This document shows, piece by piece, positions 35,324 through 43,301 of a stretch of 64,000 bases of DNA (within the stretch, counting starts at the first letter, position 1; each line of letters begins with the position of its first letter). The notes under the pieces were generated by a model. It was given only the letters and a program-made list of their open reading frames with translations, had not been told where the DNA came from and did no database searches. This DNA comes from Clostridiales bacterium (GTDB lineage Bacteria > Bacillota > Clostridia > Saccharofermentanales > Saccharofermentanaceae). The stretch covers positions 182,926 to 246,925 of the forward strand of contig JAFVDI010000028.1 in assembly GCA_017478485.1 (NCBI GenBank). The letters run 5' to 3'. Both the position numbers and the translations under genes were made by a program.

Positions 35324-36220
35324 CTACTTTTTTCTCGCCTCTTTCAGCTGTTTCTGCGTCTTTTCGCCTTCGTCCTCGTATCCGATGCCGAGGAGCCTGA
35401 ATTCGTTCAGCATCAGCTCAAGTTCTTTCTTGTCCCTTAAGCTGAACCTGAACCAGTAATTGTCATTCACAATGACCTTTATCCTGTAGGTCATGTGCTT
35501 TACTCCGTTTATATCTGACGAGAAACGGTCAGTGGAGATCTTCGTTATCCTGCTGACATCACAGACCTCGCAAAGAGACTTCGCGAATATGACCATGTAA
35601 TCCCTGCCGAGGACCACCAGTCCGTCGGGAAGCGCGAAGTGGGAACCGATCATGAAATCGGCATTGAGACGGACCGGGTCGGCACCGGATCTTTCAACAG
35701 CTTTCTTAAAATCAAGTTCTTTCGAATAAGAAAACTCCTTCTTTCCGGCAATAAAAAAAGTAACCAGTATTGTCAGCACACCGAGCCCGACGCTGATACG
35801 CCAGTCAAAGTTGAATTCACCCGACATCTTTATCAGGAAAAGGGCAATGATCAGGATGCAGGCAAAACCTAAGGCTATGACCCTGTTCCTGTAGTTCCTT
35901 TGCCTGTAGCGCCTGATGACATCGTACATGTCTTTGCCCGGAAGCTTTTGGTGAATGGCCGATTCTCTCTTTATGTCGTCATCGGTCTTTCCTTCTTCAA
36001 GAGAAACACTTTTCTTTTTATATGAAACGATAAACAGGGCTGCTGCTCCGATGCAAAGCAGCATAAGGAAACCGGCAATACCCCCATAGAGGATCATCTC
36101 ATTCCGGGTTACTGACGGATCATTGCCAAACAAAAGATAGGCACCTGCTCCTCCGAACATCAGCATACCGAGAAGACAAATGCCTACTATCTTGATCAGT
36201 TGTTTTTTATCTGTTTCCAT
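35324..36220 (-). CDS. Uncharacterised membrane protein
   Basis: The 298-residue protein has four hydrophobic segments in the first 155 residues (starting IVGICLLGMLMFGGAGAYLLF) with a charged cytoplasmic segment between the two pairs, and a C-terminal beta-rich domain. That domain contains DGLVVLGRDYMVIFAKSLCE and WFRFSLRDKKELELML, in the style of PH-like or YcxB-like C-terminal domains. I cannot name the family. No terminator is evident between it and the downstream gene at 34767. Confidence 0.65.
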   Translation of the reverse strand: METDKKQLIKIVGICLLGMLMFGGAGAYLLFGNDPSVTRNEMILYGGIAGFLMLLCIGAAALFIVSYKKKSVSLEEGKTDDDIKRESAIHQKLPGKDMYDVIRRYRQRNYRNRVIALGFACILIIALFLIKMSGEFNFDWRISVGLGVLTILVTFFIAGKKEFSYSKELDFKKAVERSGADPVRLNADFMIGSHFALPDGLVVLGRDYMVIFAKSLCEVCDVSRITKISTDRFSSDINGVKHMTYRIKVIVNDNYWFRFSLRDKKELELMLNEFRLLGIGYEDEGEKTQKQLKEARKK

Positions 36221-36243
36221 GAGAAACAGTATAACAAAATGTT

Positions 36244-37374
36244 TCAGTTACTTTCGAGCTTCTCTGCCGCTTCCTTCATTATGCTGATGATCGGCAGATG
36301 CTGCGGACATACACCTTCGCACTGGCCGCAGCCGATGCACATGGAGGCTTTTCCGTTTCCGTCTCTTTCGACGAGGCCGTTGTAGAAGAAGTTCGGTCTG
36401 ATGTCATCGGGGAATTTGCGCTTTGTGTTAACCGCACTGATGACGTCGGGGATCGCGATCTTCATGGGGCATCCGTCAACGCAGTATCTGCAGGCGGTGC
36501 ATCCGACGAGCTCGATCCTGAACATTACTTCCTTGACCTTCTCGATGGCTTCCTTCTCCTCATCTGAAAGAGGTTCAAAGTTCTTAAAGGTATTCATGTT
36601 GTCGTCAAGCTGTTCCTGTGTGGACATGCCGCTTAAGATGGTAGTAACTCCGGGAAGGCTTCCGACATAGCGGAAAGCCCAGGAGGCGATGGACTTGTCG
36701 GGACGCACGCTCTTAAGGATAGCCTGGCATTCATCGTCGTGATTTGCGAGCTTGCCGCCCTTGCAGGGCTCCATGACTATGATCGGGATATTCCTCTCAG
36801 CGAGGATATTATAGAGTTCGCCTGAATGAACGATCTTGTTGTCCCAGTCAGCATAGTTGAGCTGGATCTGTACGAATTCGATCTCAGGGTGCTTGTCCAA
36901 AACCTTTACGAGAAGCTCCGGAGTGCCGTGATAAGAGAAGCCAAGGTGCTTTATCTTGCCCTCTTCCCTTTTCTTTATGCCCCAGTTGAAGCAATCGTAC
37001 TTCTCGTATGTATCGTAGTTATTTCCGTCCTCAATACTGTGAAGAAGGTAGAAATCGAAGAAATCAACTCCACATCTTTCGAGCTGCTCATTGAAGATCT
37101 TGTCCCTGTCTTCAAATGAATGTATGCACCATGCAGGGAGCTTGGTGGCAACGGTAAAAGCATCTCTCGGGTATCTCTTTACGATGGCTTCCTTGACGAT
37201 CTTTTCGGAATTGCCGCCGTGATAGACGTATGCGGTATCAAAATAATTGAAGCCCGCCGCCATATAGGCATCAGCCATTTTGCAGACTTTGTCCAGATCG
37301 ATGACTCCGTCATTCTCCGGTAATCTCATAAGACCGAAACCGATCTTGGGCATCTTTGAAACATCTACGCTCAT
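36244..37374 (-). CDS. Aldo/keto reductase with C-terminal ferredoxin-like clusters
   Basis: The 376-residue protein is an AKR barrel of the iron-sulfur subgroup. GFGLMRLPE starts the barrel, and YFDTAYVYHGG (Asp46, Tyr51), VATKLP (Lys78) and YLLHSIED hold the catalytic residues. The C-terminal region has CTACRYCVDGCP and CIGCGQCEGVCPQ, two 4Fe-4S binding sites. Such proteins are common in anaerobes, and the clusters probably pass electrons. The substrate is unknown. The start at 37374 has GGAGG 7 bases upstream. Confidence 0.9.
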   Translation of the reverse strand: MSVDVSKMPKIGFGLMRLPENDGVIDLDKVCKMADAYMAAGFNYFDTAYVYHGGNSEKIVKEAIVKRYPRDAFTVATKLPAWCIHSFEDRDKIFNEQLERCGVDFFDFYLLHSIEDGNNYDTYEKYDCFNWGIKKREEGKIKHLGFSYHGTPELLVKVLDKHPEIEFVQIQLNYADWDNKIVHSGELYNILAERNIPIIVMEPCKGGKLANHDDECQAILKSVRPDKSIASWAFRYVGSLPGVTTILSGMSTQEQLDDNMNTFKNFEPLSDEEKEAIEKVKEVMFRIELVGCTACRYCVDGCPMKIAIPDVISAVNTKRKFPDDIRPNFFYNGLVERDGNGKASMCIGCGQCEGVCPQHLPIISIMKEAAEKLESN

Positions 37375-37494
37375 AGCAGCACCTCCGTATTTTCGAAAAG
37401 GCTGTCTTAACAGCAATCCGTATATACGGCGATTATATCAAACGCCTTTTACAAGGTGTTGCTTATAAAGTTTAAAAGTGTAGTAAATCGGGGA

Positions 37495-38346
37495 CTATTT
37501 TTCTCCGTCTTCCTGATAATCTTCCAGGAAACAGTGAAAGACACCATCTTTCGTGTATGAGATAACGCTGTCCAAAAAAACATTTTCCATGCTGCTCATT
37601 ATGTTGGCCTCAACCTCGGGGTTGGTCTCATGAAGTTTGGCGATGAGTTCTTTGGTCTCCTTTCGCTTCGAGGAGATCCCGTTCCTTGAATCTGCAACGC
37701 GGCAGGCGCAGTCCGCAAACTTCAGCCCGTACCTGTCCTTCCATTCAATGATGTCCTGCTCTTTGATGAGATACATCGGGCGAATGAGTTCCATGCCTTC
37801 GTAATTCTTACTCTTGAGCTTGGGCATCATGGTCTCAATGTGACCGCTCCAGAGCATGCTCATAAGGGTAGTCTCAATGACGTCATCGTAGTGATGACCA
37901 AGCGCGATCTTGTTGCATCCGAGTTCTTTTGCCTTGGCGTATAATGCCCCGCGTCTCATCCTTGCGCAGAGAAAACACTGCGACCTCTCATTCTCCGAAA
38001 CAGCCTCGAAAAGCCTGTTTTTGAATATAGTGAGCGGTATGCCGAGAAGCTCCGCATTGCTTTCGATCTGTGTTCTGACCTCGCTGCTATAGCCCGGGTC
38101 CATTACCAGATAGATCATTTCAAAAGGAAATTTGTTCTGGCGTTTCAGCTCCTGAAAGAGTTTTGCCATCAGCACGGAATCCTTGCCGCCGGAGATGCAG
38201 CAGGCGATCTTATCGCCCGGACTGATCATCTCATAAGTTCTTATTGCCTTGGTGAATCTGGCAAAGATCCTGTTGTGGAAAGCTTTGTCTTTTCTAAGGT
38301 CCTGTTCGACGGTCACTGCAACTGATCCCTCTGAGGCGTCAGTCAT
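37495..38346 (-). CDS. TtcA-like tRNA thiolation ATPase (PP-loop family)
   Basis: The 283-residue protein has the PP-loop CISGGKDSVLM that binds ATP, and QCFLCARMRRGALY with a CxxC pair used for sulfur transfer or cluster binding. LGHHYDDVIETTLM follows, as in TtcA, which 2-thiolates cytidine 32 of some tRNAs using an Fe-S cluster. A conserved CACR follows near residue 215. It overlaps the Rrf2 regulator by 4 bases (ATGA), and co-transcription with iscS-iscU supplies sulfur and clusters. Related PP-loop enzymes with other tRNA targets cannot be excluded. Confidence 0.85.
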   Translation of the reverse strand: MTDASEGSVAVTVEQDLRKDKAFHNRIFARFTKAIRTYEMISPGDKIACCISGGKDSVLMAKLFQELKRQNKFPFEMIYLVMDPGYSSEVRTQIESNAELLGIPLTIFKNRLFEAVSENERSQCFLCARMRRGALYAKAKELGCNKIALGHHYDDVIETTLMSMLWSGHIETMMPKLKSKNYEGMELIRPMYLIKEQDIIEWKDRYGLKFADCACRVADSRNGISSKRKETKELIAKLHETNPEVEANIMSSMENVFLDSVISYTKDGVFHCFLEDYQEDGEK

Positions 38347-38759
38347 TGCTTCTGATTATCCTTCATCAGGTCTGCGATGGAAACGCTGTCCAGATATTCA
38401 TTGATGCGGTCATTTAAGCCTTTCCATACCGGAAGCGTGCGGCAATCATCGATGTGCTCACACTTTACCGCGTTGTTTTCGAGGCAGGCAACGGGAGCGA
38501 TATCTCCTTCAGTTATCCTTAAGATCTCGCCTACCGATATATCAGCGGGATCCTTGGAAAGACGGTATCCGCCGCCTTTGCCGTGAACGCCTTCCACGAG
38601 ATGATCGGACACGAGAAGAGGCAGGATCCTCTCAAGATACTTGAGTGAAAGACCCTGTCTTTCCGCTACCTCATGCATTGGGACATAACCGTCAACCGAA
38701 TTCTCTGCAAGATCGACTATAACACGGAGCGCATAGCGTCCCCTGGTTGATATCATCAT
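38343..38759 (-). CDS. Rrf2 family regulator with three cysteines (IscR/CymR-like)
   Basis: The 138-residue winged-helix protein starts MMISTRGRYALRVIVDLAEN, and has LSLKYLERILPLL as recognition region and GKGGGYRLSKDP as wing. Cys92, Cys100 and Cys106 lie in the position where IscR holds its 2Fe-2S cluster (Cys92, 98 and 104 in E. coli), but with a longer first gap. It may therefore sense cluster status. It is co-transcribed with iscS and iscU. The shared ACCTACY-N5-AGTRGGT palindromes at the divergent iscS and cys promoters are the obvious candidate sites. Binding is inferred. Confidence 0.88.
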   Translation of the reverse strand: MMISTRGRYALRVIVDLAENSVDGYVPMHEVAERQGLSLKYLERILPLLVSDHLVEGVHGKGGGYRLSKDPADISVGEILRITEGDIAPVACLENNAVKCEHIDDCRTLPVWKGLNDRINEYLDSVSIADLMKDNQKQ

Positions 38760-38802
38760 TTCTCTATACCTTCCTTATGGTCAATCTTGCCACAAAGACG
38801 GC

Positions 38803-39267
38803 TTATTTACAATTCTTACCGGCTGCACTCTCAGGTGTCTCGCAGCAGTGCGCACAGTCTTCGTGAGGCGCAAACTTCTCATGATCGTATTCGATGCCGT
38901 TCTTATCGAAATAATCCTTAAGGGCAGCCTTTATGGCTTCCTCGGCAAGAACGGAGCAGTGAAGCTTTACTGCAGGAAGTCCGTCGAGAGCTTCAGTTAC
39001 AGCCTTGTTCGTGAGCTCTGCAGCTTCGCTTATCGGCTTGCCCTTGATGAGCTCAGTGGCCATTGAGCTTGAAGCAATGGCGCTTCCGCAACCGAATGTC
39101 TCGAACTTGACGTCATTTATGATTTCATTTTCGATCTTAAGGTAGATCTTCATGATGTCGCCGCAGACAGGATTTCCCGCTTCGCCTACACCGTCGGCAT
39201 CCTCGATGACGCCTACGTTTCTGGGATTCCTGAAATGATCCATTACTTTTTCACTGTATAATGCCAT
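38803..39267 (-). CDS. iscU: IscU-type Fe-S cluster scaffold with Cys-rich tail
   Basis: The 154-residue protein has the three scaffold cysteines in NPVCGD (Cys35), ETFGCGSAIA (Cys59) and KLHCSVLAEEA (Cys103), with the Asp after the first. The last 25 residues add another cysteine cluster (EDCAHCCETPESAAGKNC) not present in E. coli IscU but seen in variant forms in Clostridia. The protein collects sulfur from IscS and iron to build clusters. It lies 15 bases after iscS. Confidence 0.93.
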   Translation of the reverse strand: MALYSEKVMDHFRNPRNVGVIEDADGVGEAGNPVCGDIMKIYLKIENEIINDVKFETFGCGSAIASSSMATELIKGKPISEAAELTNKAVTEALDGLPAVKLHCSVLAEEAIKAALKDYFDKNGIEYDHEKFAPHEDCAHCCETPESAAGKNCK

Positions 39268-39282
39268 GATTATTCTCCTCTC

Positions 39283-40473
39283 TTATTCTGCGAAAACGTG
39301 TGTTCTCTTGCCGTTTACGAGATCGCGCCAGAACGGTGACATGTTTCTTAAATAAGTAACTACTTCAGTAACTGACTTGATAAGGTAGTCAATATCGTCC
39401 TCAGTCATGTCTTCACCCAGTGAAAGTCTGAGAGATCCGTGTGCAACTTCGTGCGGTCTTCCGATTGCAAGAAGAACGTGGCTCGGGTCAAGCGAACCTG
39501 ATGTGCATGCGCTTCCCGATGATGCGCAGATGCCCTTGTCGTCGAGGAGCAGTAGCATCGACTCGCCCTCGATTCCTTCAAAGCAGTAATTTACATTTCC
39601 CGGCAGACGGGTTTTTCTGTCACCGTTTAATTCGCCGTAAGGGATCTTGTCCAAGCCTTCGATGAGGCGGTCACGAAGTGTCGTGAGCTTTGCGGAATTC
39701 TTTTCGAGGTTTGCAACCGCCTCTTCAAGTGCAACTGTCATGCCCATGATAGCCGAAAGGTTCTCCGTACCTGCTCTCTTTCCTCTTTCCTGGGCGCCGC
39801 CGTTGATGACGTTGTCGAGCATGATTCCGCGCTTTGCATAAAGAACGCCGATACCCTTGGGACCGTGGAACTTGTGTGCCGAGATTGAGAGCATGTCGAT
39901 GTTCTGCTCAGCTGCATTGACCTTTATGTGGCCTGCCGCCTGAACTGCATCAGTGTGGAAGAGTACCTGCTTGTCTCTGCATACCTTTCCTATCTCTGCT
40001 ATGGGCTGGATCGTGCCGATCTCATTGTTTGCGAACATGATCGTTACAAGGCATGTGTCATCACGGATAGCATCTGCTACCTGCTGTGCCGTTACGATGC
40101 CGTTCTCATGAACGTCAAGAAGAGTGATATCAAATCCCTGCTTCTTAAGCTTATCTAAAGTATGAAGTACTGCATGGTGCTCGAAAGCCGTGGAGATAAT
40201 GTGCTTCTTGCCCTTTCTCTCTCCGAGCCTTGCAGCCGAAAAGATCGCCTGGTTGTCAGCTTCGCTTCCGCCTGAAGTGAAGGTGATCTCCCTGGGATCA
40301 CATCCAAGGCACTTTGCTACTCTTGCCCTTGCATCCTCAAGCGCCTCTTTTGCTTCCTGTCCGAAAGAATAAAGGCTTGAAGGATTTCCATATATATTAT
40401 CCATATAAGGAAGCATTGCTTCGATGGCGGAACGGCTCATCTTGGTCGTAGCCGCATTGTCTGCGTATATCAT
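39283..40473 (-). CDS. iscS: Cysteine desulfurase
   Basis: The 396-residue PLP enzyme takes sulfur from cysteine and passes it as persulfide to IscU and TtcA-type partners. YADNAATTKMS starts the fold, TSGGSEADNQAI binds PLP phosphate, SAHKFHGPKG holds the PLP lysine and CASSGSACTSG holds the active-site cysteine on its loop. It is the first gene of a four-gene operon. The promoter is divergent from metY and carries the candidate operator at 40529-40547. The ATG has GGGGAGG upstream. Confidence 0.94.
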   Translation of the reverse strand: MIYADNAATTKMSRSAIEAMLPYMDNIYGNPSSLYSFGQEAKEALEDARARVAKCLGCDPREITFTSGGSEADNQAIFSAARLGERKGKKHIISTAFEHHAVLHTLDKLKKQGFDITLLDVHENGIVTAQQVADAIRDDTCLVTIMFANNEIGTIQPIAEIGKVCRDKQVLFHTDAVQAAGHIKVNAAEQNIDMLSISAHKFHGPKGIGVLYAKRGIMLDNVINGGAQERGKRAGTENLSAIMGMTVALEEAVANLEKNSAKLTTLRDRLIEGLDKIPYGELNGDRKTRLPGNVNYCFEGIEGESMLLLLDDKGICASSGSACTSGSLDPSHVLLAIGRPHEVAHGSLRLSLGEDMTEDDIDYLIKSVTEVVTYLRNMSPFWRDLVNGKRTHVFAE

Positions 40474-40528
40474 TGTTTCCTCCCCATCAGATCTCTATAA
40501 GTAAAGTATCTGAATGATTTTACTATTT

Positions 40529-40547
40529 ACCTACCATTTCAGTAGGT
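40529..40547 (-). promoter_or_regulatory. Candidate Rrf2-type operator at the iscS promoter
   Basis: ACCTACC-ATTTC-AGTAGGT is a 7-5-7 inverted repeat with one mismatch between arms. It lies just downstream of the minus-strand -10. A matching site occurs at 40638-40656. Confidence 0.7.
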
Positions 40548-40551
40548 GCAA

Positions 40552-40582
40552 ATAATATGAACCATGAAACCCCTATTGTCAA
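40552..40582 (-). promoter_or_regulatory. Promoter of the isc operon
   Basis: On the minus strand TTGACA (40582-40577) is followed by ATATTAT within 40559-40552, giving an acceptable 17- to 19-base spacer. Confidence 0.7.
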
Positions 40583-40608
40583 TGATCAAAAAAATCCCAA
40601 ATCAGTGC

Positions 40609-40637
40609 TTGACATCATGGAAGCGGTCGTGTATATT
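40609..40637 (+). promoter_or_regulatory. Promoter of the cys leader and metY-cysK
   Basis: TTGACA (40609-40614), a 17-base spacer and TATATT (40632-40637) form a near-consensus promoter. Confidence 0.85.
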
Positions 40638-40656
40638 ACCTACTAACCGAGTGGGT
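40638..40656 (+). promoter_or_regulatory. Candidate Rrf2-type operator at the cys promoter
   Basis: ACCTACT-AACCG-AGTGGGT is a 7-5-7 inverted repeat with one mismatch between arms, directly after the -10 and over the expected transcription start. It is the same motif as at 40529-40547. Confidence 0.7.
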
Positions 40657-40687
40657 TATAGTGTTTTTCAGGAAAGGAGGAGCCCAG

Positions 40688-40798
40688 ATGTCTGCTATAT
40701 ATCGTGATTCCATGTGCATGTGTATGATGCCTTGTTGGTGCGAGATGAAAGTCGAGTGCTTCTCTTGTCATGTGGACGACCAGGATATACGAATGTGA
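40688..40798 (+). CDS. Cys- and Met-rich leader peptide of metY-cysK
   Basis: This short gene encodes 36 residues, MSAIYRDSMCMCMMPCWCEM followed by KVECFSCHVDDQDIRM. It has six cysteines and seven methionines, with MCMCMMPCWC at positions 9-18. AAAGGAGG lies 7 bases before the ATG, so translation should be efficient. A terminator begins 31 bases after the stop and metY begins 132 bases after it. The pattern is that of a transcription-attenuation leader in which stalling at Cys (or Met) codons changes RNA folding. It could also be a small metal-binding peptide (CxC, CxC, CxxC), or both. I know of no named family. Confidence 0.8.
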   Translation: MSAIYRDSMCMCMMPCWCEMKVECFSCHVDDQDIRM

Positions 40799-40831
40799 AA
40801 CTGGATAATATAACCAAATGATGATGAGAAG
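40759..40831 (+). promoter_or_regulatory. Possible antiterminator pairing in the cys leader
   Basis: CTTCTC (40759-40764, within codons 24-26 of the leader peptide) can pair with GAGAAG (40826-40831), which overlaps the 5' arm of the terminator at 40829-40835. A ribosome stalled at codons 10-18 would leave CTTCTC free. The pairing is short and was found by eye. Confidence 0.45.
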
Positions 40832-40857
40832 GAGCGCGAAGGAAGGCTCCTTTTTTT
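40829..40857 (+). terminator. Attenuator terminator of metY-cysK
   Basis: AAGGAGC and GCTCCTT form the stem, followed by a run of T (40851-40857). It sits between the leader peptide and the first structural gene. Confidence 0.85.
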
Positions 40858-40930
40858 ATTCAAAATTACAGCTTCCTTATCACCAAAACAGAAATACAAA
40901 AAAATCATTTATCTAAAAGGAGATAACATT

Positions 40931-42217
40931 ATGAGCAACAAAAATTATAAATTCGAAACCCTTCAGCTTCACGTAGGCCAGGAACAGCCGGATCCCGCAA
41001 GTGACGCAAGAGCAGTACCGATCTACGCAACAACATCTTACGTATTCCATAATTCAGCACACGCCGAAGCACGTTTCGGACTTGCTGACGCAGGCAACAT
41101 CTACGGCAGACTTACAAACTCCACACAGGGTGTCTTCGAAGACAGGATCGCAGCTCTCGAAGGCGGCGTAGCTGGTCTTGCAGTAGCATCAGGCGCAGCA
41201 GCGATCACATATGTAATCGAAGCTCTCGCAGTTAAGGGCGAGCACATCGTAGCTCAGAAGACGATCTACGGCGGTTCCGAGAACCTCCTTGCACACACAC
41301 TTCCTCTTTATGGCATCGAGACAACATTCGTCAACATCCATGACCTTGAAGAAGTAAAAGCAGCCATCAGACCCAACACAAAGGCTCTCTACATCGAGAC
41401 ATTGGGCAACCCTTCTTCTGACATCCCGGATATCGAAGCACTCGCTAAGATCGCTCACGAAGCAGGCATCCCGCTCGTTATCGACAATACTTTCGGTACA
41501 CCTTACCTCATCAGACCTATCGAGTACGGTGCAGACATCGTAGTTCATTCCGCTACAAAGTTCATCGGCGGTCACGGCACGACATTGGGCGGCGTTATCG
41601 TTGATTCCGGTAAGTTCGATTGGGCTAAGTCAGGCAAGTATCCCTGGATCTCCGAACCCAACCCCAGCTATCACGGAGTTAAGTTCACAGAGGCGGCAGG
41701 CCCTGCAGCATTCGCAGTTTACATCAGAGCCATCCTGCTCCGTGACACCGGTTCTTCCATCTCACCTTTCGCAGCATTCCTGCTCCTCCAGGGCACAGAG
41801 ACTCTGTCCTTGAGACTTGAGCGTCACATCGAGAATACAAAGAAGGTGTTGGACTTCCTCACAAATCATCCGAAGGTAGAAAAGGTCTTCCATCCTTCAC
41901 TTGCAGATCATCCGGATCACGAAGTATATCAGAAGTACTTCCCTAACGGCGGCGGCTCCATCTTCACATTCAACGTAAAGGGCGGCAAGAAGGAAGCATT
42001 CGACTTCATCGACCACCTCGAACTGTTCTCACTCCTTGCTAACGTTGCTGACGTTAAGAGCCTTGTTATCCACCCGGCAAGCACAACACACTCACAGCTT
42101 TCCGAAGAAGAACTCAACGATGTTGGTATCTACCAGAACACGATCCGTCTTTCCATCGGCACAGAGCATATCGATGACATCATCGCCGATCTCGAGAAAG
42201 GCTTTGCAGCAATCTAA
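40931..42217 (+). CDS. metY: O-acetylhomoserine sulfhydrylase / O-acetylserine sulfhydrylase type
   Basis: The 428-residue PLP enzyme belongs to the Cys/Met metabolism family. ETLQLHVGQEQPDP starts it, GAAAITYVIEAL and YGGSENLLAHTLPLYGI follow, and VHSATKFIGGHGTT carries the PLP lysine (Lys210). The length and the GGVIVDSGKFDW block fit MetY, which makes homocysteine (or cysteine) from an acetylated amino acid and sulfide. AAAAGGAG precedes the ATG. It is followed by cysK after 42 bases and preceded by a Cys-rich leader peptide and attenuator, so sulfur supply probably controls it. Confidence 0.93.
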   Translation: MSNKNYKFETLQLHVGQEQPDPASDARAVPIYATTSYVFHNSAHAEARFGLADAGNIYGRLTNSTQGVFEDRIAALEGGVAGLAVASGAAAITYVIEALAVKGEHIVAQKTIYGGSENLLAHTLPLYGIETTFVNIHDLEEVKAAIRPNTKALYIETLGNPSSDIPDIEALAKIAHEAGIPLVIDNTFGTPYLIRPIEYGADIVVHSATKFIGGHGTTLGGVIVDSGKFDWAKSGKYPWISEPNPSYHGVKFTEAAGPAAFAVYIRAILLRDTGSSISPFAAFLLLQGTETLSLRLERHIENTKKVLDFLTNHPKVEKVFHPSLADHPDHEVYQKYFPNGGGSIFTFNVKGGKKEAFDFIDHLELFSLLANVADVKSLVIHPASTTHSQLSEEELNDVGIYQNTIRLSIGTEHIDDIIADLEKGFAAI

Positions 42218-42259
42218 TAAGCGGTAAAATATAAACAATTGATTGAAGGAGATATTACT

Positions 42260-43189
42260 ATGTCACAGATCAAAGAGAATCTTACACAGCTCATCGGCAA
42301 CACACCCTTGTTCAAGGCATCACGCTACAGCAAGGAAGCAGGTCTTGAAACTCCGCTTCTTGCCAAGCTCGAATACCTGAATCCGGCAGGATCCGTCAAG
42401 GACAGGATCGCATACGCAATGATCCTCGACGCTGAGGAAAAGGGTATCTTAAAGCCCGGTGCAACCATCATCGAGCCTACCAGCGGCAACACTGGTATCG
42501 GCCTTGCTGCAGTTGCAGCCGCAAAGGGTTATCAGGCCATCTTCACACTTCCTGAGACGATGAGCGTTGAGAGAAGAAAGCTTCTCGCTGCATACGGCGC
42601 AAAGCTTGTTCTCACAGACGGTTCCAAGGGAATGAAGGGTGCGATCGCAAGAGCTGATGAACTCAATAAAGAGATCCCCGGTTCCGTCATCCTCGGACAG
42701 TTCGTTAACCCCGCAAACCCTGCCATCCACTACAAGACAACAGGTCCCGAGATTTGGAATCAGGCTGACGGCAAGGTCGATATCTTCGTAGCAGGCGTAG
42801 GTACAGGCGGAACAGTTACCGGCACAGGTAAATATCTCAAGGAACAGAATCCTAACGTTAAGGTAGTTGCAGTCGAGCCTGCATCATCCCCTGTTCTTTC
42901 AAAGGGAACAGCAGGCGCACACAAGATCCAGGGCATCGGCGCAGGCTTCGTACCTGAGACTCTTGATACTAACGTATATGACGAAGTCATCGCCATCGAG
43001 AATGAGGACGCATTCGCAGAGGGCAAGCGTTTCGCTGTAACCGAAGGCATCCTCGTAGGTATCTCTTCCGGTGCGGCTCTCAAGGCAGGTTCCATCCTCG
43101 CTGCACGTCCCGAGAACAAGGGCAAGAACATCGTTGTTCTCCTCCCTGACTCCGGAGACAGATATCTCTCCACTTCGCTTTTTGATTGA
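42260..43189 (+). CDS. cysK: Cysteine synthase (O-acetylserine sulfhydrylase)
   Basis: The 309-residue enzyme makes cysteine from O-acetylserine and sulfide. NPAGSVKDRIAY holds the PLP lysine (Lys47), PTSGNTGIGLAAVAA binds the substrate, and GVGTGGTVTGTGKYL binds the cofactor phosphate. ISSGAALKAG and LPDSGDRYLSTSLF end the protein, as in CysK. The start at 42260 has AAGGAG 8 bases upstream; an in-frame ATG at 42239 lacks one. It shares the metY transcript and is ended by a terminator at 43227. Confidence 0.95.
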   Translation: MSQIKENLTQLIGNTPLFKASRYSKEAGLETPLLAKLEYLNPAGSVKDRIAYAMILDAEEKGILKPGATIIEPTSGNTGIGLAAVAAAKGYQAIFTLPETMSVERRKLLAAYGAKLVLTDGSKGMKGAIARADELNKEIPGSVILGQFVNPANPAIHYKTTGPEIWNQADGKVDIFVAGVGTGGTVTGTGKYLKEQNPNVKVVAVEPASSPVLSKGTAGAHKIQGIGAGFVPETLDTNVYDEVIAIENEDAFAEGKRFAVTEGILVGISSGAALKAGSILAARPENKGKNIVVLLPDSGDRYLSTSLFD

Positions 43190-43218
43190 TAATTACAACA
43201 ATAACTGACTCTTTGGGA

Positions 43219-43257
43219 AAAGCAGCGCCGCCTCTTCATCGGGGCGGCTTCTGTTTT
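43219..43257 (+). terminator. Rho-independent terminator after cysK
   Basis: GCCGCC (43227-43232) and GGCGGC (43243-43248) form the stem, followed by TTCTGTTTTTG. Confidence 0.8.
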
Positions 43258-43301
43258 TGTGATCATATTGTTCCACGATCACAGACACACAGGCAAAAAC
43301 A

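Noticed and set aside
36244..37374. Possible link of the Fe-S aldo/keto reductase to the isc operon
   Set aside because: They are on the same strand, but a 120-base gap separates them and nothing shows joint control.
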